A stretch of 64,000 nt of DNA from Sulfurimonas sp. (lineage in GTDB: Bacteria; Campylobacterota; Campylobacteria; Campylobacterales; Sulfurimonadaceae), in assembly GCF_029027405.1 (NCBI RefSeq), contig NZ_CP093396.1, positions 2,739,497-2,803,496 of the forward strand. The letters are read 5' to 3'. Positions 48,374-56,347 of the stretch are shown one piece after another (position 1 is the first letter of the stretch; each line of letters begins with the position of its first letter). A program made the position numbers and the translations under genes. Under the pieces are notes generated by a model, which made no database searches, was not told the DNA's origin, and saw only the letters and a list, made by a program, of their open reading frames with translations.

Positions 48374-49951
48374 TTGAAAACACTAAATAAACAAGAACTT
48401 TTTGATACCCTTTCCTCTCGTTTTAAAGATGAAGAAAAAAAACTTTCACAAATTCCGAACCCTGCTCTACTTCAAGATGCTAGTAAATCAGCTACAAGAA
48501 TTTCCAATGCTATTGCCAACAAAGAAAAAATCACTTTGGTTGGAGATTATGATGTTGATGGAGTAAGTTCAAGCGCAATAATGGTAGATTTTTTTAGACA
48601 AATTCCTTATCCTCTTGAAGTTATCATACCAAATCGATTTAAAGATGGATATGGAGTATCTCCTAGCGTTTTACAAAGAGTAGATGCTGAGTTAGTTATA
48701 ACAGTTGACAATGGCATCTCCGCCATTGAGGCTGCAAAAATTTGTAAAGAAAAAAATATTGACCTCATCATAACAGACCATCATACTCCTTCAAAACTTT
48801 TACCAGATGCTTATGCTATTGTCGATCCTAAATTACAAACATGTGAGTATCCTTTTAAAGATATTTGTGGAGCGCAAGTCGCGTGGTTGCTTTTAGCACT
48901 TGTTAAAAAAGAGTTGCATCTAGACATTGATATGAAACAATTTTTAGATATTTTGGCAATTGCAATTATTGCAGATATTATGCCTCTTATTGATATAAAT
49001 CGCACTCTTGTTAAAGTTGGTTTAAAAGTTTTAATGACCTCACCTCGCCCTTCTTCTATTATCATAAGAGATTTTTTAAACAAGTCATATATTTCTAGTG
49101 AAGATATTGCCTTTATGATTGCTCCTCGAATAAACTCTGCTGGAAGACTCGAAGATGCTTCAATAGCTTTAGAGTTTTTTACAGCAACAGATACAAACAA
49201 AGCCTACAAACAGTTTGAACTTTTAGGTAAACTAAATGACTTAAGAAAAGAAACAGAAGTCCAAACAACAAAAGAAGCAATTATCAAAGTAGATACAACT
49301 TCTAATATTATTGTTGTTGCACATGAAGGTTGGCATGAAGGTGTTGTTGGCATAGTTGCAGCAAGACTTGTTGATAAGTTTGCAAAACCTGCCATAGTCT
49401 TAAGTATAAAAGATGGAGTAGCAAAAGGAAGTGCTAGAAGCATTGGCGAAGTAAGCATCTATGAACTAATAAAAAAAAATGAACACTTGTTAACTAAGTT
49501 TGGCGGACATAAAATGGCAGCTGGATTAGGGCTTAATGAGCAAAACATAGATGCCTTTAGAGATGCGATAAACAAAAGTGCATCTAAACTAAGTCCTAAT
49601 GATTTTTTACCTAAAGAAGATGCTCTTGGTATTTTATCTACCGATGAGATAGACTTAGAACTCTTAGACCTACTACAAAAGTTTGAACCTTACGGAGAAG
49701 CAAATCCTCGTCCTTCATTTTTACTCCAAGATGCTGAGGTGGTTAGTATAAAACTTATGGGAAGTGATAAATCACATTCAAGAATACAAATAAGACAATA
49801 TCCACATCAGAGAAAAACTCTTGAACTCATTGCTTTTAGAAGAGTTTACGAGATGCCAGCAGATAGAAAAATAACTTGCAAATATTCAGTTACTAAAAAT
49901 GAATTTAACAACAGAGTTTCTGTACAACTTCTTATAGATAAGATTTATTAA
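48374..49951 (+). CDS. recJ: Single-stranded-DNA exonuclease RecJ
   Basis: This 525-residue protein has the DHH-family motifs: VGDYDVDGVSSSAIMVDFF, ITVDNGISAIEAA and LIITDHHTPSKLLPDA, then a DHHA1 domain (FGGHKMAAGLGL). It degrades single-stranded DNA 5'-3' in repair. The start is TTG with GAGG 8 bases upstream. The gene ends 3 bp before the cytochrome b561 fusion gene. Confidence 0.93.
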   Translation: MKTLNKQELFDTLSSRFKDEEKKLSQIPNPALLQDASKSATRISNAIANKEKITLVGDYDVDGVSSSAIMVDFFRQIPYPLEVIIPNRFKDGYGVSPSVLQRVDAELVITVDNGISAIEAAKICKEKNIDLIITDHHTPSKLLPDAYAIVDPKLQTCEYPFKDICGAQVAWLLLALVKKELHLDIDMKQFLDILAIAIIADIMPLIDINRTLVKVGLKVLMTSPRPSSIIIRDFLNKSYISSEDIAFMIAPRINSAGRLEDASIALEFFTATDTNKAYKQFELLGKLNDLRKETEVQTTKEAIIKVDTTSNIIVVAHEGWHEGVVGIVAARLVDKFAKPAIVLSIKDGVAKGSARSIGEVSIYELIKKNEHLLTKFGGHKMAAGLGLNEQNIDAFRDAINKSASKLSPNDFLPKEDALGILSTDEIDLELLDLLQKFEPYGEANPRPSFLLQDAEVVSIKLMGSDKSHSRIQIRQYPHQRKTLELIAFRRVYEMPADRKITCKYSVTKNEFNNRVSVQLLIDKIY

Positions 49952-49954
49952 ATA

Positions 49955-51100
49955 ATGAACAAAAAAAAAGACCATGTTTATGTTTGGCCAATATATACTA
50001 GAATTATACATTGGCTTATTGCTCTATCTTTTACTTTTTCTTTTATTTTTTCACTCCAAGAAAACCTTTTAAATCTTCATGTTGGAATAGGAATTATTTT
50101 TGGCTTAATGCTATTATATAGAATATTATGGGGCTTTATCGGCCCTAGATATGCAAAATTTTTCACCTTTAAACTCTCTTTAGTAGAATTAAAATATTAC
50201 TTTGTTCAAAAAGTTCAAAATCGTTTCAGAGAGATTCCCCCAGGACATAATCCTGCTTCAAGTTGGTTTACTATTATTGTAGTCTCACTTGGTACTCTTA
50301 TCTCTATAACAGGACTTTTACTTTACGGTATCCAAGAAGGAAATGGTGTCCTTGGTTTTTTAAATAATCATTATTATAAATATATGTTTATACTCTTAGA
50401 TATTCACACTTACTCTTCATACATCTTACTAGCATGGGCAATTATTCATGTATTGGGTGTTTTAACGGAACAGTTTTACCACAAAACTAATATGGTTTTT
50501 GCAATGATAACGGGATATAAAAAAGCAAAAGGGGAAGATTCTAAGACAGGAACAATAAAAAGAGGACTTACCTATGTGTTTCTTTTTGTATGTACTATGG
50601 TCTTTTTTGTATCCATTTACGACAGAAATAATATCTTTGTAGCAAATAAACACGAACCTTTACTTTATGAAAGAGACAATCCTATATACTTTAAGGAGTG
50701 TGGTGCTTGTCATAATCCATACCCACCATTTATGCTTCCTTCTTCTTCATGGCAAAAAATACAGCGTGGTCTTAAAAATCATTTTGGTAGAAAAATCACA
50801 GAACTCGAAAAAAAAGATGATAACAAAATCTCTTTGCAAAATCAAAAACTTATATTTGAGTATCTTAAAGCAAATAGTGCAAATAATAGCACAAGAGAGA
50901 TTTCTATTAAAGTCATCAATTCTTCAAATGCTCAAAGTGGACGAATATCCTTTTCAAAAACAAGATACTGGAGAGATACACATAAAAATATTAAACATAG
51001 CGTCTTTAAATCTGATAAAATCAAGACAAAGTCAAACTGTTTTGCCTGTCATAAAGACTTTAATAAAGGGATGATTGAGGATATTGATATCATAAAGTAA
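49955..51100 (+). CDS. Cytochrome b561 fused to a diheme cytochrome c domain
   Basis: This 381-residue protein has an N-terminal four-helix cytochrome b561-type domain (HWLIALSFTFSF, LNLHVGIGIIFG, DIHTYSSYILL, HVLGVLTEQF give candidate haem-ligand His residues). A fifth membrane helix at about 205-222 leads to a periplasmic domain with two haem-c motifs, CGACH (about 251-255) and CFACH (about 365-369), matching diheme DHC proteins. It can carry electrons between quinones and periplasmic cytochromes. It lies 150 bp upstream of psrA, on the same strand. Confidence 0.85.
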   Translation: MNKKKDHVYVWPIYTRIIHWLIALSFTFSFIFSLQENLLNLHVGIGIIFGLMLLYRILWGFIGPRYAKFFTFKLSLVELKYYFVQKVQNRFREIPPGHNPASSWFTIIVVSLGTLISITGLLLYGIQEGNGVLGFLNNHYYKYMFILLDIHTYSSYILLAWAIIHVLGVLTEQFYHKTNMVFAMITGYKKAKGEDSKTGTIKRGLTYVFLFVCTMVFFVSIYDRNNIFVANKHEPLLYERDNPIYFKECGACHNPYPPFMLPSSSWQKIQRGLKNHFGRKITELEKKDDNKISLQNQKLIFEYLKANSANNSTREISIKVINSSNAQSGRISFSKTRYWRDTHKNIKHSVFKSDKIKTKSNCFACHKDFNKGMIEDIDIIK

Positions 51101-51175
51101 AAAATATTTTACTAAGTATGTGATTAAGTATTAGTTGAAGTTATTTATAAGATAAATTTTATTATAATTTTAAAT

Positions 51176-51192
51176 ATGTGATTTTTTTGTGA
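51176..51192 (+). promoter_or_regulatory. 11-bp-spaced ATGTGA/TTGTGA direct repeat upstream of psrA
   Basis: ATGTGA at 51176-51181 and TTGTGA at 51187-51192 are spaced exactly 11 bp. A TAAAAT at 51226-51231 lies 34 bp downstream as a possible -10, and an AGGAGG ribosome site follows. The arrangement matches the soxC upstream region. Function is inferred. Confidence 0.45.
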
Positions 51193-51251
51193 TAAAGTAA
51201 AACTTTATTAAATAAGAATTATTTTTAAAATATGAATAGGAGGTATCACTT

Positions 51252-53672
51252 ATGAAAGTAGAGGTCTCAAGAAGAAAATTTCTTCAAGGCACTGTTAGTA
51301 TGAGTATACTAGGTGCATCTGCCTTAAGTACAAATTTATTATCAAACAATCATTCGCCAAGCGTAGCACGAGGAACAATTTCATTTCAAAATACTAAAAC
51401 AGGAACAGGAGAAAGTTATGATATAGCTACTCTTTGTGAAATGTGTGTAAATAAATGTGCTGCATTAGCAAGAGTTGAAAATGGCATCGTTACAAAACTA
51501 AATCCCAATCCAATGTTTCCAAAATCTAAAAATATGTTATGCGCTAGAGGAAATGCTGGCATCCAAGCACTTTATGACCCAGACCGATTAAAATTTCCAA
51601 TGATACGCATCGGGGAAAAAGGTGAGGGTAAATTTAAAAGAGTTACATGGGATGAAGCTTACGAAGCTATCCTAAATGGAACAGATAAATTCACAGGTCT
51701 TTCACAAATACTAGAAGAAGAAGAAGATAACCGTTCATCTTTACTTTTTTGTGCAGGTGAAGGAATGGCAGAACACACTTTTAAACAATTTTATCAAGCC
51801 TTTGGTTCTGCTAACTGGCTAAATCATGCTTCTATATGTTTACAAACCGTTGCATCTGGTTATGGTGTAACTATTGGGGCTTATCCACAAGCTGACTTAG
51901 ACAATGCAAAATATATTATTATGGCTGGAGCAAATAGAGCAGAAGCTATCATTACTCCTGATACTATGGATGCTTTTAAAAGAACTAAAGGTCGTGGAGC
52001 AAAGCTTATTTGCATCGACCCTAGATTTACAAATACTGCGGCAAAAGCAGACAAATGGTTAGCTATAAAACCTGGAACTGATTTAGCTTTTGTTTTAGCT
52101 TTAACTTATGTAACTATTACTGAAAAACTATTTAACAAACAATATGTAAAAGATAATTTTAAAGGTTGGGATGAATACAAAAATAGTGTTTTATCAAACA
52201 AATATACTCCTGAGTGGGCCGAGCCTCTTACGGGCATAAAAGCTAAAGATATTTACACCATCGCGAGAGAGTTTGCGGCAGCAGCTCCTCAAGCTATCTA
52301 CTACCCAGGAAGAAGAAGTACCTTTGCTAAAAATGACTTTCAACTTCGCCGTGCAATGGCAATTTTTCAATCAATGCATGCAGGGATAGACACAAAAGGT
52401 GGTCTTATTTTTGGAACTGGCTTACCACTAAAACCACACGAAGGCTTACAACCTCTTTATGAAAAAGCAAAGGCAAGAGCAATTGTAAAAATTACAGATA
52501 AAGAAGGACATGTTGGATACAGTGACTGTGCTGTTGTTTCTGGAGGTGGTTCTTGGATTGGTTGGAGAAACAGATACTTAGAGAATGTTATGCCATATAA
52601 GGTTAGGGGTATGTTTTGCTATAAACATAACCCTATGATGAATATGCCAAATACCGCAAAAACAGCCGAGATGCTAAAGAGAATGGAGCTTGTTGTCACA
52701 ATAGACACAATGCCAAGCGATACAGTGATGTATGCTGATGTTGTACTTCCTGAGTGTACTTATTTGGAAAGAACTGACCCTATTAAAACATTTGGCGGGA
52801 TTGAGCCATCTTTTGCTCAAAGAAACAAAGTAATAGACCCTATGTTTGAAACAAAACCAGTTATCGATATCATGCGTGGCTTAACAACTAAAATATCTAA
52901 ACCTCTTTTTGAAATCAGTAAAAAATACGATGAAGAGATTCAAGATGCCATAGAAGATGAAGGCGAAGAAGATACATATGCTGAGTTTGACTTAACACTT
53001 CCGTTTAAACATTCACAAGAAGAGTTAAATCATCATACTTTAGCTATGTATATTGGAGCCGCAGAGAAACTTCACAAAGATGGTGTTTTTTATCCTAAAC
53101 AAGATAGATACTATAAACAACTCTCAGCAAATGAATTTCAATATTATCCTGAAGCAAAAAAATATTACCAAACAAATGGTGGTAAACCAAAAACTCCATC
53201 TGGAAAAGTTGAGTGTGTTATAGCTTCTTTTACAGCCAAAGGTATAGATGCTATGCCAATTTGGAGAGATGAATATGAATTTAGCGTTCCAGATGGAAAG
53301 TTTAAACTTCTAACAGGTCGTCATGCACAGTTTACTCAAAGCGGAACAGGAAATAACTCAATGTTAAGAGATTTAATGCCTGAAAACTTTATATGGATAA
53401 ACAAACGCATTGCAAAAGAGCGAGGCATAAACTTTGCAGACATGATTGAAGTTAGTTCAAAAGTTGGAAAAACTCATCTCAAAGCATACCCAACTGAAAA
53501 AATTGCTCCAAATCAAGTCTTTTTTGTTCATGGCTTTGGTCATGAAAGTGAAGCTTTAACTTGGGCATATAAAAATGGTGGTAATGATAACATGGTTATC
53601 GAAGATATTACCGAACCTGTTTATGGCGCAGCGGCGATGCATGAAACTAATGTTGAAATAAGAAAGGTGTAA
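51252..53672 (+). CDS. psrA: Polysulfide/thiosulfate reductase molybdopterin subunit
   Basis: This 806-residue protein has a twin-arginine signal (EVSRRKFLQGT), an N-terminal [4Fe-4S] site (CEMCVNKCAALA and a later CARG Cys) and the catalytic molybdopterin domains. A Cys in HASICLQTVASGY is a candidate Mo ligand, as in PsrA/PhsA. The C-terminal molybdopterin-binding region is intact (ending near EDITEPVYGAAAMHETNV). With psrB and psrC it forms a membrane-bound periplasmic reductase for polysulfide, sulfur or thiosulfate. Tetrathionate or arsenate reductases are less likely. Confidence 0.88.
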   Translation: MKVEVSRRKFLQGTVSMSILGASALSTNLLSNNHSPSVARGTISFQNTKTGTGESYDIATLCEMCVNKCAALARVENGIVTKLNPNPMFPKSKNMLCARGNAGIQALYDPDRLKFPMIRIGEKGEGKFKRVTWDEAYEAILNGTDKFTGLSQILEEEEDNRSSLLFCAGEGMAEHTFKQFYQAFGSANWLNHASICLQTVASGYGVTIGAYPQADLDNAKYIIMAGANRAEAIITPDTMDAFKRTKGRGAKLICIDPRFTNTAAKADKWLAIKPGTDLAFVLALTYVTITEKLFNKQYVKDNFKGWDEYKNSVLSNKYTPEWAEPLTGIKAKDIYTIAREFAAAAPQAIYYPGRRSTFAKNDFQLRRAMAIFQSMHAGIDTKGGLIFGTGLPLKPHEGLQPLYEKAKARAIVKITDKEGHVGYSDCAVVSGGGSWIGWRNRYLENVMPYKVRGMFCYKHNPMMNMPNTAKTAEMLKRMELVVTIDTMPSDTVMYADVVLPECTYLERTDPIKTFGGIEPSFAQRNKVIDPMFETKPVIDIMRGLTTKISKPLFEISKKYDEEIQDAIEDEGEEDTYAEFDLTLPFKHSQEELNHHTLAMYIGAAEKLHKDGVFYPKQDRYYKQLSANEFQYYPEAKKYYQTNGGKPKTPSGKVECVIASFTAKGIDAMPIWRDEYEFSVPDGKFKLLTGRHAQFTQSGTGNNSMLRDLMPENFIWINKRIAKERGINFADMIEVSSKVGKTHLKAYPTEKIAPNQVFFVHGFGHESEALTWAYKNGGNDNMVIEDITEPVYGAAAMHETNVEIRKV

Positions 53673-53675
53673 CTT

Positions 53676-54239
53676 ATGGCTAGATATGGAATGGCACTTG
53701 ATTACAAAAACTGTATCAACTGCAAAGCATGCGAAGTAGCATGTAAAGAAGAAAATGGCATCTTAATGGGTGCGGATAAACACAGAATCTGGGTTGGTGT
53801 TGGAGAGATTAAAGGAGAGTATCCTTTACTAGATATTACTTCTAATGCTTTTCATCCAAGTCAATGTCAGCACTGTGAGGATGCCCCTTGTCAAGATGTA
53901 TGTCCAACACAAGCGACATATACTGATAAAAATGGTGTAGTTAGAGTGGATGCTGAGAAATGTATTTTATGTACATACTGTATGAATGCTTGCCCTTATG
54001 ACGCAAGGTATGTAGAAGACAGAGGCATGACGGTTGATAAATGTAACTTTTGTACTGAAACTAGGTTAGCAAGAGGTGAAACAACTACCGCTTGTCAAAA
54101 TACCTGTCCAACAAAAGTAAGAGTGTTTGGAGACTTAGATGATCCAAATAGTGAAATAAGTGAAGTATTAAGAACAAGAGAGCATTATTCCCTCAAGCCT
54201 CATCTTGGTACAAATCCAAAACTGTTTTATCTAACATAA
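53676..54239 (+). CDS. psrB: Polysulfide reductase iron-sulfur subunit
   Basis: This 187-residue ferredoxin-like protein has four cysteine clusters: CINCKACEVACKEENG, CQHCEDAPCQDVCPTQA, CILCTYCMNACPYDA and CNFC...CQNTCP. These suit four [4Fe-4S] centres passing electrons between PsrA and PsrC. It starts 3 bp after psrA. Confidence 0.95.
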   Translation: MARYGMALDYKNCINCKACEVACKEENGILMGADKHRIWVGVGEIKGEYPLLDITSNAFHPSQCQHCEDAPCQDVCPTQATYTDKNGVVRVDAEKCILCTYCMNACPYDARYVEDRGMTVDKCNFCTETRLARGETTTACQNTCPTKVRVFGDLDDPNSEISEVLRTREHYSLKPHLGTNPKLFYLT

Positions 54240-54246
54240 GGAGTAT

Positions 54247-55434
54247 ATGATGAAAATAAGCAATATTATTCCAATACGAGAAGATTTTTCAATTAAATCA
54301 CTCTTTAGTTTTGAAAAAACTCCTACAAATATATTTTTAGCTATTTTTACAATAGCTTTATTGGCAGCTTTTGCCGTTGGTGTAACAATTTTTCTAACAC
54401 AAGGGCATCACTCATATAATGTAACAAGAGAACACCCATGGGGACTTTTACTAGCTGTTTATGTCTTTTTTGTTGTTAGTTCAACGGGGCTTTGTATAGT
54501 TGGTTCACTCGGTGATGTTTTTGGCTTTAAAGATTATAAAATGATTTCAAAAAGAGCAATATTTGGCTCTATCGTTACTATTCTTTCAGGATTTGCTGTT
54601 ATTATTTTTGAAATTGGTCATCCTATAACAATGGTTATATATAATGTAATAAGCCCAGGTTTAACTTCTGCTATCTGGTGGATGGGAACACTTTATGGGA
54701 CATATCTTACTTTTATGATTGTTGAATTTTATTTCCTACTAAAAAATGACATGAAAAATGCAAAGATCTTTGGACTAATTGGTCTAATGGTTGGTTTAGC
54801 GGCTCACTCCAACTTAGGTGGAGTATTTGGTTTTTTAAATGCTAGAGCTATTTCAAATGGTGTTTTTTACCCTATATACTTTATTTTAACAGCATTTATT
54901 ACAGGTATATTTTTAGCTTTTATCATGTATGGTTTCAAATACAAACTAGACTTTCCCCAAAAAGCTAAAAAGCTTTTAGAAGGTTTAGCAAAAATTCAAG
55001 GCTTACTTATTTCAATACTAATATTTTTAGTAATTTGGAAGATGCTAACAGACATTTATGGCGGAATGCCAACAAGAAGTGAAGTAGCAATTCATATACT
55101 AGGAAGCATAACTTTTCACCTCGAGGTACTGCTTGCTATGGTTATACCTTTACTGGTTGTTTTAAAAGATTTTGGTAAAAGTCCTGTACTTATGTTTTGG
55201 GCTTCAATGATAGGTATGGTTGGTATATTTTTTATGAGATATAACCTAGTTCACGACACTCAACTAAAGCCACTTATGATGCTTAAAAAAACAGAGTACC
55301 AACTCGCACCAACTTGGATAGAATACTTTCCTTCAGCTTCTGAGATGCTAATATCTGCTGGCGGACTTGGACTTTGTATTGCGATGTATTACTTTGGCAC
55401 AAAGTTATTTAATCTCGATGAAGAGGTTCACTAA
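54247..55434 (+). CDS. psrC: NrfD/PsrC-type membrane subunit
   Basis: This 395-residue protein has about eight to nine membrane helices and is of the NrfD family, the quinone-reactive anchor of PsrABC complexes. Segments such as HPWGLLLAVYVFFVVSSTGLC and EIGHPITMVIYNVISPGL are typical. It starts 7 bp after psrB and overlaps the following cytochrome gene by one base. It contains no haem site of its own. Confidence 0.93.
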   Translation: MMKISNIIPIREDFSIKSLFSFEKTPTNIFLAIFTIALLAAFAVGVTIFLTQGHHSYNVTREHPWGLLLAVYVFFVVSSTGLCIVGSLGDVFGFKDYKMISKRAIFGSIVTILSGFAVIIFEIGHPITMVIYNVISPGLTSAIWWMGTLYGTYLTFMIVEFYFLLKNDMKNAKIFGLIGLMVGLAAHSNLGGVFGFLNARAISNGVFYPIYFILTAFITGIFLAFIMYGFKYKLDFPQKAKKLLEGLAKIQGLLISILIFLVIWKMLTDIYGGMPTRSEVAIHILGSITFHLEVLLAMVIPLLVVLKDFGKSPVLMFWASMIGMVGIFFMRYNLVHDTQLKPLMMLKKTEYQLAPTWIEYFPSASEMLISAGGLGLCIAMYYFGTKLFNLDEEVH

Positions 55435-55859
55435 TGGAGAAATTTATGAAAAATTATAAAACTGCCTTTGTGGCTGTTTTTTTACTTACACTAAGTGGAT
55501 GTAGCGAACAAAAAGAAGAGCAAACAAAAACTATGCAAGCTCCTAAAGTCCAAGAAATAAAAGTTATAGAAGTAGCGCAAGTAAAACAAGAAATCGTCCA
55601 AAAACAATACACAATAGAAGAAATATATAACACTAAGTGTATAGAGTGTCACGCAACTGATGGTTCAGGTAATACAGAAAAACTTACCCCTACTATGATA
55701 GGTCAAAGTCTAGAAGAGATAACAGATTCATTAACGGACATAGAGGATGATAAAGGTCACATTGTTATGGAGCATAACAGAGAGAAAATAGTTGACGCTG
55801 GGATGGAATACGGTGCCAAAGATATGGCTACATATATGTACAATAGGTTCAATAAATAA
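55434..55859 (+). CDS. Lipoprotein cytochrome c in the psr operon
   Basis: This 141-residue protein has a lipoprotein signal with the box LTLSGCSEQ (Cys24), a charged Gln/Lys/Val linker and a haem motif CIECH (about residues 67-71). The lipid anchor and the linker suggest a tethered electron carrier in the periplasm. It overlaps psrC, so it is part of that operon. A second in-frame ATG four codons later is an alternative start. Confidence 0.88.
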   Translation: MEKFMKNYKTAFVAVFLLTLSGCSEQKEEQTKTMQAPKVQEIKVIEVAQVKQEIVQKQYTIEEIYNTKCIECHATDGSGNTEKLTPTMIGQSLEEITDSLTDIEDDKGHIVMEHNREKIVDAGMEYGAKDMATYMYNRFNK

Positions 55860-55971
55860 AAAATTATTACTTTTTTGTTACATTTTCATTAATTGCATAA
55901 ACTAATTTGATAATATATATAATTTTTATCAAATATAAGATAAAATGTGATAAATAAAAGGAGATTTAGAA

Positions 55972-56295
55972 ATGAATAAAATCGTTAAAATTATACTTGC
56001 TACTATGGTTATGATTAGCATGAGTTCAGTTACACTAAGTGCTGATGTAGCTAAAGGGCAAAAACTATACCTTAAAAAATTAAAAAGTGCTTGTAGTATG
56101 AATGGTGCCAAAATGGCGACTCAACACTCTCAGGCTGAATGGAAAGCTATTGGTAATGATGCAGGTCTTGCTGCAGAACTTAAAAAAATATGTCCAAGTG
56201 TAAAAGATAAAGCTTTAAAAGGTAAATACCTTCCTCATTATTACGACTTCTTTTTTGAGTATGCTAACGATAGTGGAAATGTTCCATCTTGCTAA
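55972..56295 (+). CDS. Cytochrome-c-like periplasmic protein lacking the haem motif
   Basis: This 107-residue protein has a Sec signal (about residues 1-25, cleavage near LSADV) and a cytochrome-like GQKLYLKKL opening. Where CxxCH should lie it reads ACSMNGAKMA, so covalent haem c is not expected. Two or three other Cys residues could form a disulfide (KICPS, PSC end). It has its own AAAGGAG ribosome site and an ATGTGA hexamer upstream (55945-55950). I take it to be an accessory of the Psr complex; function unknown. Confidence 0.7.
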   Translation: MNKIVKIILATMVMISMSSVTLSADVAKGQKLYLKKLKSACSMNGAKMATQHSQAEWKAIGNDAGLAAELKKICPSVKDKALKGKYLPHYYDFFFEYANDSGNVPSC

Positions 56296-56302
56296 TTAAC
56301 TC

Positions 56303-56324
56303 TTGAGCCACATTAGTGGCTCAA
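56303..56324 (+). terminator. Stem-loop after the haem-less cytochrome gene
   Basis: TTGAGCCAC (56303-56311) and GTGGCTCAA (56316-56324) form a perfect 9-bp stem with an ATTA loop, then TTTTCCC on the plus strand. A likely intrinsic terminator. Confidence 0.75.
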
Positions 56325-56347
56325 TTTTCCCTCTAATATAATCTGAT

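Noticed and set aside
48811..49458. Two long minus-strand frames (84 and 129 codons)
   Set aside because: They are antisense shadows of recJ, which has all DHH motifs in the plus frame.
50667..51074. 135-codon plus-strand frame
   Set aside because: It is a shifted-frame shadow of the b561-diheme gene, which has both haem motifs in its own frame.
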